From assembly GCF_016735115.1 (NCBI RefSeq), contig NZ_JAERQJ010000004.1, positions 389,401 through 453,400 of the forward strand: a DNA stretch of 64,000 nt, read 5' to 3'. A program made the translations under genes and the position numbers. Each line of letters begins with the position of its first letter. Position 1 is the first letter of the stretch. Positions 1-9,423 of this stretch are shown here, one piece after another. Source of the stretch: Aquimarina mytili (GTDB lineage: Bacteria; Bacteroidota; Bacteroidia; Flavobacteriales; Flavobacteriaceae). The notes beneath the pieces are model-generated. The model made no database searches, was not told the DNA's origin, and worked only from the letters and a program-made list of their open reading frames with translations.

Positions 1-1071
1 GACAAAATAAAGAGTAAAGCTATTATATGGTTAAGCCAGAAAGTGCAAAAACCTATTTTAAAGCTTACCGATAAAGACTATAATGATCATGGTATGTCGG
101 GCCTTTTAGCTGAAGAAGGATCATGTTATGAGCTTAATATAAAAATGTTTAATACGCTACAACATACAATTACCGGATGGCCTGGAGGTAAACCAAATGC
201 AGATGACACCAATAGGCCTGAACGTAATACACCTCATAAAAAACGTATTTTGATTCTTAGTCCGCATCCTGATGATGATGTGATCTCAATGGGAGGCACG
301 TTTTTGCGTTTGATTGAGCAGGAACATAAAGTACATGTTGCTTATCAAACATCAGGTAATATTGCCGTATCTGATGAAGAGGCAATCAAATATGCAGAAG
401 TTATTAAAAATATACTTCCCGAAGATGAGAAGTATGATATTAATTCGATTATTACTGATCTCAAGAAAAAAAAGGAACATGCAATCGATTCTATTGAAAT
501 TAGAAATCTAAAAGGATTGATCCGAAGAGGCGAATCATTTGGAGCAACCAGGTTTTTGGGATTACCCGATGCCTATGTACATTTCTTAGATTTACCTTTT
601 TATGAAACCGGTTCTGTAAAAAAGAACCCTTACGGAAAAGAAGATAGTGATGCCTTATCAAAACTTATCAAAACAATAAAACCTCATCAAATATACGCTG
701 CCGGAGATTTAGCTGATCCTCATGGTACACATAAAGTTTGTTTGGATTTACTATTTAAGGTTTTAGAAGATCTTAAGGAAGAAGAATTTATTAAAGATTG
801 TTGGGTTTGGTTATATCGTGGCGCATGGCAAGAATGGGATATTCATGATATTGAAATGGCTGTCCCGCTTAGTCCGGATGAGGTGTTAAAAAAGCGTAAA
901 GCTATATTTTTTCATCAATCTCAAAAAGATGGGGTAATGTTTCAAGGTGATGACTCAAGAGAATTTTGGGTTAGGGCTGAAGAGCGCAACCAGCAAACCG
1001 CACAAAAATACCATCAATTGGGGCTTGCAGAGTATGAAGCAATAGAAGCGTTTAAGAGATATCATTTTTAA
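1..1071 (+). CDS. nagB: Glucosamine-6-phosphate deaminase fused to a PIG-L/LmbE domain, C-terminal part (5' truncated by window)
   Basis: The frame is open from base 1, so the gene starts outside the window. The GTG at 43 is only the first start-like codon inside and not the real start. The first visible residues, up to about LTDKDYNDHG, match the end of the long NagB form of Bacteroidetes, which is usually about 640 residues. An LmbE/PIG-L deacetylase-like domain follows, with the metal-binding signature SPHPDDDV near residue 75 of the GTG-numbered product and a later PHGTHKVC segment. NagB converts glucosamine-6-P to fructose-6-P and ammonia in the cytoplasm; the role of the fused LmbE domain is unsettled. 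It sits 9 bp before the hexosaminidase and near the chitinase, consistent with chitin or amino-sugar catabolism. The family assignment is firm; deaminase activity cannot be judged because that domain lies outside the window. Confidence 0.9.
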   Translation, partial: DKIKSKAIIWLSQKVQKPILKLTDKDYNDHGMSGLLAEEGSCYELNIKMFNTLQHTITGWPGGKPNADDTNRPERNTPHKKRILILSPHPDDDVISMGGTFLRLIEQEHKVHVAYQTSGNIAVSDEEAIKYAEVIKNILPEDEKYDINSIITDLKKKKEHAIDSIEIRNLKGLIRRGESFGATRFLGLPDAYVHFLDLPFYETGSVKKNPYGKEDSDALSKLIKTIKPHQIYAAGDLADPHGTHKVCLDLLFKVLEDLKEEEFIKDCWVWLYRGAWQEWDIHDIEMAVPLSPDEVLKKRKAIFFHQSQKDGVMFQGDDSREFWVRAEERNQQTAQKYHQLGLAEYEAIEAFKRYHF

Positions 1072-1080
1072 AAAATTTGA

Positions 1081-3129
1081 ATGAGAAAACTTTTTATTAG
1101 TGCCCTTATCATTTTCTGGGCAGTACAGCTGAGTAATGCTCAGTTAATTGATGAGAAAAAATATAACCTGATGCCATGGCCAAACGAAATAACGCCAGGA
1201 GAAGGGAATTTTATAATTAAAAAAGATTTTACGGTTTCAATTCTGGAAAATGGAACTCAACGATTGTACCAGGCTACAACTCGTTTTATCAGAAGGCTTA
1301 GTGGAAGATCAGGCGTATTCTTTGAAGAAGGGTTTCCTAATAGAAAAAAAGATTCTTCTTCATTTAAAATAAGGATTAAAAGAGAAGGCAAATTAAAGTT
1401 GCTCGAAGATGAATCCTATGGCATTACTGTACATAAAAATGGAATAGTACTTGAAGCTGAAACAGATATAGGAGCAATTAGGGGGTTAGAAACTATTCTT
1501 CAATTGTTAGAGTCAAATGGGGATCATTTCTATATTCCATCAGTTACAATTGTGGATTCACCTAGATTTCCATGGAGGGGCCTAATGATTGATGTGGCAA
1601 GACATTATCAACCCGTAGAGGTTCTAAAACGAAACCTTGATGCAATGGCGGCTGTAAAGCTTAATGTTTTTCATTGGCATTTGACAGATGATCAAGGGTT
1701 TAGAGTCGAGTCTAAATCACATCCAAAACTACATGAATTGGGGTCTGATAATCAATATTACACACATAATCAAATAAGCGAAATAGTACAGTATGCTTCA
1801 GATAGAGGGATACGAGTAATACCAGAGTTTGATGTTCCTGGTCATGCTACTGCAATGCTTACTGCATATCCAGAATTAGGAAGTAAAGATACAATCTATC
1901 AAATAGAACGTTATGCAGGAGTTTTTGACCCTACATTGGATCCAACTAATGAGAAAACATATCAAGTACTGGAAGATCTGTTTTCAGAAATGGCTTTGCT
2001 ATTTCCAGATAAGTATTTTCATATTGGAGGAGACGAAAATGAAGGTAAGCATTGGAATGAGAATACTAAGATTATAGAATTCAAAAAAAAACATGGCTAT
2101 AAAACGAATCATGATTTACAGACCTATTTTAATTTAAGAATACAAAAAATACTACAAAAGCTAGGTAAAAAACTTGTAGGTTGGGAAGAGATTATGACAC
2201 CCGAGATGCCTACCACGGCTGTTATACATTCCTGGAGAGGTGTTAACGAAGGATTGTCACCAGGAGCCTCGCTTATTCAAGCAGCAAAAAAAGGGCATCA
2301 TAGCATATTATCGACGGGGTATTATATAGATCGCATGAATAATGTCAAAGACCACTATTTGGTGGATCCAATACCGGATCCTTCTAATGTAACACCTCAA
2401 GAACAGCAACTTATTTTGGGCGGCGAGGTTACCATGTGGGGAGAATTGGTGACTCCGTTAACTTTAGATTCTAGAATCTGGCCCAGAACAGCTGCAATTG
2501 CCGAACGGTTTTGGTCTCCGAGGTCAGTAACCGATATTGCATACATGAGAAAAAGGCTATCTGTGATTAGTTTTCGTTTAGAAGAATTAGGAATTACACA
2601 CCTCAAAAACCGTGATGTAATTCTCAGAAATATAGCTAATGGGTTTGATATACAAGCACTTATTGAGCTTACAAAAGTTTGTCAACCTTTAAAAATGTAT
2701 ACCCGTAATAAAGGAGGTATAGAATATAAGTCATATTCTCCTTTTACATTATTTGCCGATGCCTGTACTACCGATGCTCCTGATGCCTATCGGTTTAAGA
2801 ACTTAGTAAATGCCTACGTGCTTGATCCTAAAGAATCAAAAAGAACAGTTATAGCATTATTAAATTCCTGGGTTCAAAATCACGGCGATTTGCAATCAAT
2901 CAAAAATAGAACTCCATTAACTAATGATATACTAAAACTTTCCTTTGCACTTAAAGAAATGTCTGTATTCTTTTTGAAAATGATTAAACAGGAAGGAGTC
3001 TCTAAACTGGATCATGCAACATTTATAAAACTTATAGAAGAGGCTAAACAACCCCATGCAGATGTCGAACTAGTACTTAATGAGTCGTTTGAAAAGTTAT
3101 TTAAGCATTTGAAGAAAAACGAGTTATAG
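1081..3129 (+). CDS. Secreted beta-N-acetylhexosaminidase, GH20
   Basis: This 682-residue protein removes terminal GlcNAc from chito-oligosaccharides. A signal peptide covers about residues 1-20 (MRKLFISALIIFWAVQLSNA). A GH20 N-terminal alpha/beta domain (about 25-155) is followed by the GH20 barrel (about 160-500). The motif HIGGDENEG carries the Asp-Glu pair D318/E319: Glu is the acid and Asp positions the substrate N-acetyl group. The barrel also shows FHWHLTDDQGFR and PEFDVPGHA. The last 180 residues are an extension I cannot assign. It starts 9 bp after nagB, so the two are probably co-transcribed, and it precedes the large chitinase, whose products it would finish. No T9SS tail is visible, so a periplasmic location is likely. 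Confidence 0.94.
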   Translation: MRKLFISALIIFWAVQLSNAQLIDEKKYNLMPWPNEITPGEGNFIIKKDFTVSILENGTQRLYQATTRFIRRLSGRSGVFFEEGFPNRKKDSSSFKIRIKREGKLKLLEDESYGITVHKNGIVLEAETDIGAIRGLETILQLLESNGDHFYIPSVTIVDSPRFPWRGLMIDVARHYQPVEVLKRNLDAMAAVKLNVFHWHLTDDQGFRVESKSHPKLHELGSDNQYYTHNQISEIVQYASDRGIRVIPEFDVPGHATAMLTAYPELGSKDTIYQIERYAGVFDPTLDPTNEKTYQVLEDLFSEMALLFPDKYFHIGGDENEGKHWNENTKIIEFKKKHGYKTNHDLQTYFNLRIQKILQKLGKKLVGWEEIMTPEMPTTAVIHSWRGVNEGLSPGASLIQAAKKGHHSILSTGYYIDRMNNVKDHYLVDPIPDPSNVTPQEQQLILGGEVTMWGELVTPLTLDSRIWPRTAAIAERFWSPRSVTDIAYMRKRLSVISFRLEELGITHLKNRDVILRNIANGFDIQALIELTKVCQPLKMYTRNKGGIEYKSYSPFTLFADACTTDAPDAYRFKNLVNAYVLDPKESKRTVIALLNSWVQNHGDLQSIKNRTPLTNDILKLSFALKEMSVFFLKMIKQEGVSKLDHATFIKLIEEAKQPHADVELVLNESFEKLFKHLKKNEL

Positions 3130-3267
3130 ATCATAGTAAACACTTCCATTAATAATAAAAATGAAGTCGTTTAGCGGTATTTTAATGACATCCGTATAAA
3201 AAATTGCCGTTTAGTCATTGATGTTAATATTTTTAACAGACTTAATACAAACACAAATCTTATACTC

Positions 3268-6200
3268 ATGAAACCAATCTTACTTAAGGTTTGGGAGAAT
3301 AGTTTTTTCTCCAAAACCAATTCAATGATCTTTATGTGGCTTTTTATAGTGTCACTATTACTCGGAACAACTACTATAAATTCGCAAGTAAATACAGGAG
3401 GTAATGCAACCACTTCTAATCACAACAAGCAAGTCATTGGCTATATTACCAATTGGGATGCCTGGAAAGCGGCAAGCGCAGGAGTTCCTTCTGCAGGAGC
3501 ATTAACTCAATTAAATATTGATTATTCAAAATATACAATTCTTAATTATTCCTTTTTTGGTGTAGCAGTAGATGGTTCATTGCATAGTGGTGACCTTCGT
3601 AATAAGCAAATTTATCAACAAGGAACCGTACAAGAACCAGCCGATCTGTTATATGGAGATGTATATAGCAGTTGGGATTTTCATATTCTTTTTGGTGAAA
3701 TCGAACCTATACAATGGATTAATGAAGCGGTAAAACAAAGAGCCGAAGCATTAGGTTTTCAGGTTACTGTAGGAGGAAATACCTGGACACATCCAGAATG
3801 GGGACTTAGTGGGGTATTACCATTACCACTTCCAAAAGAGAATAGCGAAGCTAAAGGATTACTTGAATTAGCTCATCAAAATGGAGTAAAGGTAATGGCT
3901 TCTATTGGTGGTTGGAGCATGTGTAAGCATTTTCCAGAAATGGCAGCAGATCCTATAAAAAGAGCTCGTTTTATTGAAGATTGTAAGAAACTCATTAATA
4001 TGGGGTTTGATGGTATAGACCTGGATTGGGAGTACCCAGGGCCATTCCCCGGAATGAATTTCACAGGAACCAATGCTGATTATGCTAATTTCGAAAACTT
4101 GGTTCAGGAAATTAGAAATGCTATTGGACCAGATAAGCTAATTACTGCAGCAATGGCAGCAGATTATAAAAAAATAGAAGGCTTTAATTGGTCCAAGCTT
4201 TCCAATACGATGGACTATTTTAATATGATGACTTATGATTTTAATGGCGGTTGGTCTAATATCGCAGGACACAATGCTCCGGTATATCCTTATGATGGAG
4301 CAGAAGCACCAGACTTTAACTGGCAAACTTTATTAGAAAAAATGAAGGCAATGGGAGTCCCTTCAAATAAAATAAATTTTGGAGCTCCGTTTTATGGTAG
4401 AGGTGTAGTTACTGATGGGGCCGCTGATATAAATGCACCTACCGTCAAAAGAAATGTAACAATACAACCTGATGGACCAATAAGCACAGCTGCAGATTAT
4501 ACGAATTGGCCTTTAGAAGTTTATGATGGTACTCCAAATCACTTCTTTATTAAACAAAAAACAGGACCAGGTAGTGGGTGGACTAGAAAATGGGACAATC
4601 AAGCCAAAGTGCCTTATATGGTCAAAGACAATTTCTTTTTAAGTTATGATGATGAAGAATCTATAGCGATTAAAGCTCAATTTATTAATGACAATAACCT
4701 GGCAGGTACTATTGTATGGACTGTCTTTGGAGATCTGGAATTTAGTGGTTCTGCACAATCCTTTGGTACAAAACTAAAGAGATGGTCTAGTGTAAAATCA
4801 CCATTAATTAATAAAATGAATGAAGTCTTTGCTACAGGAGGTACAGGAAACCCTGCTCCAACAGTTTCAATTACGTCACCATCTCAAGGAGCAATATTTA
4901 ATGTAGGAGATACCATCAATATTACGGCAAATGCTAGTGACAGTAACGGAAACATAACTCGTGTTGAATTTTATAATGGGTCTGCTTTATTAGGGGAAGA
5001 TACAACTGTGCCTTATGCCTATACTTGGAATAATGCATCGGCCGGAAGTTATTCAATCATAGCAAAAGCATATGATAATGAAGGAGCAAGTTCTACTTCA
5101 TCGATTTCAATAACAGTTAATGGTATCGGAAATAATAAGTTGCCTACAGTGTCTATAACCTCGCCAGAAGACGGAGCTACTTTTACAGCAGGAACTGTAA
5201 TCAATATTTCTGCAACCGCTTCAGATGCCGATGGAACTATTAGTAAAGTAGAATTCTTTGATGGGGATACTCTTTTAGGAGAAGATACAAGTGCACCATA
5301 TCGTTATGATTGGAGTACTGCTTCCGAAGGAAATCATTTGATAGAGGTGAAAGCAACCGATAATGATAATGGGGTGAATTCTGCATCAGTTTCTATTACT
5401 GTAAATGGTAGTGGTAGTTCTTGTAATGCGCCAGCATATGTGCATGGAACTATATATACCAGAGGAGATAGAGTTTCGTATCAGGAGAATGAATATGAAG
5501 CTAAATGGTGGACACAAAATAATGACCCTGTAACGAATAGAGAAAATGTTTGGACATTGATTGGTCCTTGTTCAGGTGGAGGAACAGCTCCTCAGGTTTC
5601 GATTACATCTCCAACAAATGGTCAATCATTTGTACAAGGAAATAGTGTAACAATAAGCGCAAATGCATCAGACAGTGATGGTACAGTTTCTAAAGTAGAA
5701 TTTTATGTAGATGGAAACATAATTGCAGAAGATACAACTGCGCCATATGCAACGAACTGGACAGCAACTTTAGGAAATCATAATCTAACAGCTAAAGCAA
5801 TAGATAATGATAACCAAACAACAACTTCAACTACTATAAGTATAAGTGTTACTTCTGATGGAGGTGGATGTGAAAATAATAATTTTAAAGTTGTAGGATA
5901 CATGCCAAGCTGGCAAGGCGATGCAAATGCAATACAATATGATAAATTAACACATATTAATTACTCATTTTTATTACCAAATAGTGATGGTAGTTTACGA
6001 CCTCTTGAAAATGCTGCCAAAATGCAACAACTCGTTTCTCTTGGTCATGCGCAGGGAGTAAAAGTATTAATTGCCGTTGGTGGATGGATGGATGGTAATG
6101 ACTCGCCGTTTACAACATTAGCTGCAAACCCTTCAACAAGAACGACGTTTGTAAATAACTTGGTCAACTTTGTTAATCAATACAATCTAGATGGTGTAGA

Positions 6201-8820
6201 TATGGATTGGGAATATCCTCGAGAAGGTAATGAGCCTCAGAATTTTGAATTGCTAATGCAAGAGTTAGGACAAGCGATGCATAGTAGAGGTAAATTGCTC
6301 ACAGCAGCAGTCGTAGTTTCTGGCTGGAATGCAGATGGTATTCTTAATGGGGTTTTTGATGACGTAGATTTCTTAAATATTATGGCATATGACGGTCCAG
6401 ATCATTCTACTATGGCACAAGCCGAAGGAGGATTAAATTATTGGCTAGGTAGAGGACTACCTAAATCAAAAGCGGTACTTGGAGTGCCTTTTTATAGTCG
6501 CCCGCAAGCACAAAGCTATGCTTCGTTATTGGCACAGGGAGCCAGCCCAAATAGTGATTCTTTTCAAGGAAATAATTATAATGGAATTCCAACGATAAAA
6601 GCCAAAACAGAAATGGCTTTACAAAGAGCAGGAGGTATAATGATGTGGGAATTGTCTCATGATACAACAGATCAACTTACATCTCTTCTTACAGCGATAC
6701 ACCAAGTAGCTGGTGATCCTTGTGGTAATCCTCCTGGAGATAATCAACCTCCAACGGTAGAGTTAAGTAATCCTTCAAATAATACGAGGTATACAGTAGG
6801 GCAAAGTGTAACTATTTCTGCAAACGCCAATGATTCTGATGGTAGTATTAGTAAAGTAACATTTTATGTAGATGGAAATATGATTAGCGAAGATACTTCG
6901 TTACCCTACGCTACAGATTGGATTGCAACAGCGGGAAATCATGATATAACAGCTGTGGCAACCGATAACGAATTGGCAACAACAACTTCATCAATAATAA
7001 ATATTATAGTAGAATCTGATACCGGAGGAAGTTGTGATGAGCCACAGTATGTAGAAAATGGAGGCTATGCCGCTGGAAGTCAAGTACAAAATGAGGGTAA
7101 TGTATATCAATGTAGAGATTTTCCAAATAGTGGGTGGTGTAATGGTTCTGCGTGGGCCTATGCTCCAGGCACCGGAACATATTGGGAAGATGCATGGATT
7201 CTGGTAGGTGAATGTGGAGGTGGTAACCCTCCTGGGGGGAATCAACCTCCATCGGTGGCTATTACACAACCAACCAATGGACAAACTTTTGTTGCGGGTA
7301 GTACTATTACTATAAATGCCAATGCTTCAGATACTGATGGAAATGTATTAAAAGTAGAATTCTTTAGTAATGGTATAAAATTAGGTGAAGATACCACAAG
7401 CCCTTACCGTTATGAGTGGAGTAATGTTTCTACTGGAAATTATATGTTAACTGCAAAAGCTGTTGATGATGATAATGCAACAGGAGATGCTACTACGGTA
7501 AATATATCGGTCGGAGATGTAAACCCTCCAAATCCCGGGGGTGATCTTCCGAAGAGATTATTAGTAGGATACTGGCATAATTTTAATAATCAATCATCGA
7601 TACCAAAATTGAGAGATGTATCTGATAAATGGGATGTGATTAATGTATCCTTTGCTATTCCTACAGTTCCTAATGGTGCAACGATGACATTTACTCCTGA
7701 TCCTGGTATTTATTCTAGTATACAAGAGTTTAAAAGCGACGTTGCTTTACTACAAAGTAGAGGAAAAAAAGTCCTAATTTCAATGGGCGGAGCCACTGGT
7801 GCTGTAGATGTTGATAGCCCCTCTGATGCTCAGGCGTTCAGTAATTCAATGATAAACATTATTAATGAATATGGTTTTAATGGAATGGATATCGATTTTG
7901 AAGGAAGTTCAGTTTCATTGGTAGCAGGGGATACAGATTTTAGAAATCCTACCTCTCCTAAAGTGGTACATTTAATCAACGCATTTAGAACAATTCTAAG
8001 TCAATACAGCTCAGATTTCATATTATCCATGGCACCAGAAACATTGTTTGTACAAGGAGGGTTTAGTTCTTATGGAGGCCCTGCAGGAGCTTATTTGCCT
8101 CTGATTTATGCATTGCGTAATGATATGGATTATATTCATGTACAGCATTATAATACCGGATGTATGCTTGGATTAGATGGATTGTGTTATGGGTCAGGGA
8201 ATGCAGATTTTCATGTTGCCATGGCAGATATGTTATTACAAGGATTTCCAGTAGCTGGCGGAATTCAATTTCCAGCATTACGACAAGATCAGGTGGCTAT
8301 AGGATTGCCTGCTAGTCCATCTGCAGCAGGAAGTGGATATACAACACCAAGTGAAGTTCATAAAGCCCTGGATTATATTATCAAAGGTCAATCTTTTGAA
8401 GGGCGATATACATTACGTAACCCATCAGGTTATACTAATTTTAGAGGATTAATGACATGGTCGATAAATTGGGATATTGCAGCTAACTTTGGGTTCTCTA
8501 ATCCGCATAGAGCATATTTGGATGGTTTAGATAATAGAACTACTCTTATTCAAGACAATACGAGTGCTATCAAACTTTCACCTAACCCGGTCCATGGAGA
8601 TGTTGTAAATATTAATGTAGATAGTAATATCAACAATGCTTCATACGATCTAAGAATATATAATTCAAGTGGTATTATGGTTTTGGATTTTAGAAACATT
8701 AAAACCGAAAAAGGAGACAATCTAAATACTTTTGATGTTAGTAAATTAGAAGAAGGACTTTACTTCTATACCATTACAAGACCTCAGGGCAAAACTACAG
8801 GAAAACTTATTAAACGCTAG
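3268..8820 (+). CDS. Giant secreted chitinase with three GH18 domains, five Ig-like linkers, two chitin-binding modules and a T9SS tail
   Basis: This 1850-residue enzyme would hydrolyse chitin outside the cell. Order: signal peptide (1-40); GH18-A (about 52-525) with DGIDLDWE at 248-255 and acid E255; two Ig-like domains (about 531-617 and 627-712, each starting like PTVSITSP); CBM5/12-like module (719-767); third Ig-like domain (775-865); GH18-B (about 871-1158) with DGVDMDWE and E982; fourth Ig-like domain (1161-1250); second CBM5/12-like module (1256-1316); fifth Ig-like domain (1327-1415); GH18-C (about 1428-1755) with NGMDIDFE and E1545; and a type IX secretion sorting domain (about 1768-1850). 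GH18-C belongs to a different, ChiD-like subgroup and has Asn where the first Asp of DxxDxDxE is usual. It lies 138 bp after the GH20 gene and is followed by terminators. Confidence 0.96.
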   Translation: MKPILLKVWENSFFSKTNSMIFMWLFIVSLLLGTTTINSQVNTGGNATTSNHNKQVIGYITNWDAWKAASAGVPSAGALTQLNIDYSKYTILNYSFFGVAVDGSLHSGDLRNKQIYQQGTVQEPADLLYGDVYSSWDFHILFGEIEPIQWINEAVKQRAEALGFQVTVGGNTWTHPEWGLSGVLPLPLPKENSEAKGLLELAHQNGVKVMASIGGWSMCKHFPEMAADPIKRARFIEDCKKLINMGFDGIDLDWEYPGPFPGMNFTGTNADYANFENLVQEIRNAIGPDKLITAAMAADYKKIEGFNWSKLSNTMDYFNMMTYDFNGGWSNIAGHNAPVYPYDGAEAPDFNWQTLLEKMKAMGVPSNKINFGAPFYGRGVVTDGAADINAPTVKRNVTIQPDGPISTAADYTNWPLEVYDGTPNHFFIKQKTGPGSGWTRKWDNQAKVPYMVKDNFFLSYDDEESIAIKAQFINDNNLAGTIVWTVFGDLEFSGSAQSFGTKLKRWSSVKSPLINKMNEVFATGGTGNPAPTVSITSPSQGAIFNVGDTINITANASDSNGNITRVEFYNGSALLGEDTTVPYAYTWNNASAGSYSIIAKAYDNEGASSTSSISITVNGIGNNKLPTVSITSPEDGATFTAGTVINISATASDADGTISKVEFFDGDTLLGEDTSAPYRYDWSTASEGNHLIEVKATDNDNGVNSASVSITVNGSGSSCNAPAYVHGTIYTRGDRVSYQENEYEAKWWTQNNDPVTNRENVWTLIGPCSGGGTAPQVSITSPTNGQSFVQGNSVTISANASDSDGTVSKVEFYVDGNIIAEDTTAPYATNWTATLGNHNLTAKAIDNDNQTTTSTTISISVTSDGGGCENNNFKVVGYMPSWQGDANAIQYDKLTHINYSFLLPNSDGSLRPLENAAKMQQLVSLGHAQGVKVLIAVGGWMDGNDSPFTTLAANPSTRTTFVNNLVNFVNQYNLDGVDMDWEYPREGNEPQNFELLMQELGQAMHSRGKLLTAAVVVSGWNADGILNGVFDDVDFLNIMAYDGPDHSTMAQAEGGLNYWLGRGLPKSKAVLGVPFYSRPQAQSYASLLAQGASPNSDSFQGNNYNGIPTIKAKTEMALQRAGGIMMWELSHDTTDQLTSLLTAIHQVAGDPCGNPPGDNQPPTVELSNPSNNTRYTVGQSVTISANANDSDGSISKVTFYVDGNMISEDTSLPYATDWIATAGNHDITAVATDNELATTTSSIINIIVESDTGGSCDEPQYVENGGYAAGSQVQNEGNVYQCRDFPNSGWCNGSAWAYAPGTGTYWEDAWILVGECGGGNPPGGNQPPSVAITQPTNGQTFVAGSTITINANASDTDGNVLKVEFFSNGIKLGEDTTSPYRYEWSNVSTGNYMLTAKAVDDDNATGDATTVNISVGDVNPPNPGGDLPKRLLVGYWHNFNNQSSIPKLRDVSDKWDVINVSFAIPTVPNGATMTFTPDPGIYSSIQEFKSDVALLQSRGKKVLISMGGATGAVDVDSPSDAQAFSNSMINIINEYGFNGMDIDFEGSSVSLVAGDTDFRNPTSPKVVHLINAFRTILSQYSSDFILSMAPETLFVQGGFSSYGGPAGAYLPLIYALRNDMDYIHVQHYNTGCMLGLDGLCYGSGNADFHVAMADMLLQGFPVAGGIQFPALRQDQVAIGLPASPSAAGSGYTTPSEVHKALDYIIKGQSFEGRYTLRNPSGYTNFRGLMTWSINWDIAANFGFSNPHRAYLDGLDNRTTLIQDNTSAIKLSPNPVHGDVVNINVDSNINNASYDLRIYNSSGIMVLDFRNIKTEKGDNLNTFDVSKLEEGLYFYTITRPQGKTTGKLIKR

Positions 8821-8833
8821 TCCTAAGTGTTTA

Positions 8834-8881
8834 AAAACCCTTTGATGATATCCCCAAAAATTTATATTGTCAGAGGGTTTT
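8834..8881 (+). terminator. Hairpin just after the chitinase gene
   Basis: Inverted arms at 8834-8845 and 8870-8881 pair over 12 bp with one G-U pair, around a loop of 24 nt, ending in a short T run. It begins 13 bp after the chitinase stop codon. It could be a first, weak terminator or an mRNA 3'-end stabiliser. Confidence 0.45.
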
Positions 8882-8948
8882 ATAAACATATATACTAGCT
8901 AAACCTGATATCACATTAATTAAACTTTGTTTTTGAATTGTTGAAAAT

Positions 8949-8980
8949 CTCGAACGATTAATTTAGTTCGGGGTTTTTTT
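8949..8980 (+). terminator. Intrinsic terminator after the chitin block
   Basis: Stem CTCGAAC (8949-8955) pairs with GTTCGGG (8966-8972) with one G-U pair, followed by a run of seven T. The orientation fits termination of the chitinase transcript. Confidence 0.7.
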
Positions 8981-9030
8981 GTTTTCATGTATGATTTACT
9001 ATTCCTGTTCCTAGCATAATAAGTTATAAT

Positions 9031-9232
9031 CCTCGCAGGATGAGCTGATCTCCCCGCATATAAAAATGATTCCCTCGCAGTCAAACAGTGTTTCCCAACT
9101 GCGGGGAAGCATAAAACTTATGCGAGGGAATCATTTTTATATGCGGGGAAGAAGTGAAGTATTGCGGGGGAGACTAAAATACCTACGGGGATCAGGTAAT
9201 GTACCGAGGGGAAGGTTAAAATACTTGCGGGG
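9031..9232. repeat. Mirrored array of 21-nt repeats with a 29-bp perfect inverted repeat
   Basis: On the right half, seven units that begin GCGGGGAA or a close variant start exactly every 21 nt at 9101, 9122, 9143, 9164, 9185, 9206 and 9227. On the left half the reverse-complement motif (CCCCGC or variants) ends every 21 nt at 9036, 9057, 9078 and, degenerate, 9099. The phase continues through the switch in orientation. Arms 9051-9079 and 9121-9149 are a perfect 29-bp inverted repeat around a 41-nt loop. The forward half is open in one frame (9066-9329), giving a 7-residue repeat of the LRGxxxY kind. No start signal or family supports a real protein there. I read it as a noncoding repeat, possibly a hairpin or a multi-site binding array. 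Confidence 0.85.
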
Positions 9233-9318
9233 ACCAGTGATGATAGGAGTTTGGTGTTTTTTTTATATATGTTGCCCTAAATTGTATTTACATTTAGGTA
9301 ACTTTAATCTTGAATACC

Positions 9319-9353
9319 AAAAAAAATGATAATATTGACATACATTATCATTT
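9319..9353 (-). terminator. Intrinsic terminator of the esterase/peptidase transcript
   Basis: Arms 9324-9333 and 9344-9353 form a perfect 10-bp stem with a 10-nt loop. Read on the minus strand it is followed by eight T. It lies 70 bp beyond the stop codon of the esterase gene. Confidence 0.75.
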
Positions 9354-9423
9354 AGGTCAAATTGTTTTAATCAAAAAACACCTTTTAAAAGCGCATTAGT
9401 TTTAAAACTTAAAGAATAACATT

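Noticed and set aside
43..45. GTG as start of a stand-alone LmbE deacetylase
   Set aside because: The frame continues upstream to base 1 with residues matching the NagB part of the fused protein.
3140..3267. Short repeats around CGTTTAG before the chitinase gene
   Set aside because: Two loose copies only; too short and irregular to call an operator.
6991..7284. 97-residue ORF antisense to the chitinase gene
   Set aside because: It is a shadow of the repeat-rich Ig/CBM coding region with no features of its own.
9066..9329. 87-residue ORF with LRG repeats
   Set aside because: Its repeat pattern is the direct result of the 21-nt DNA array, half of which lies in the opposite orientation. There is no signal peptide, known fold or start context.
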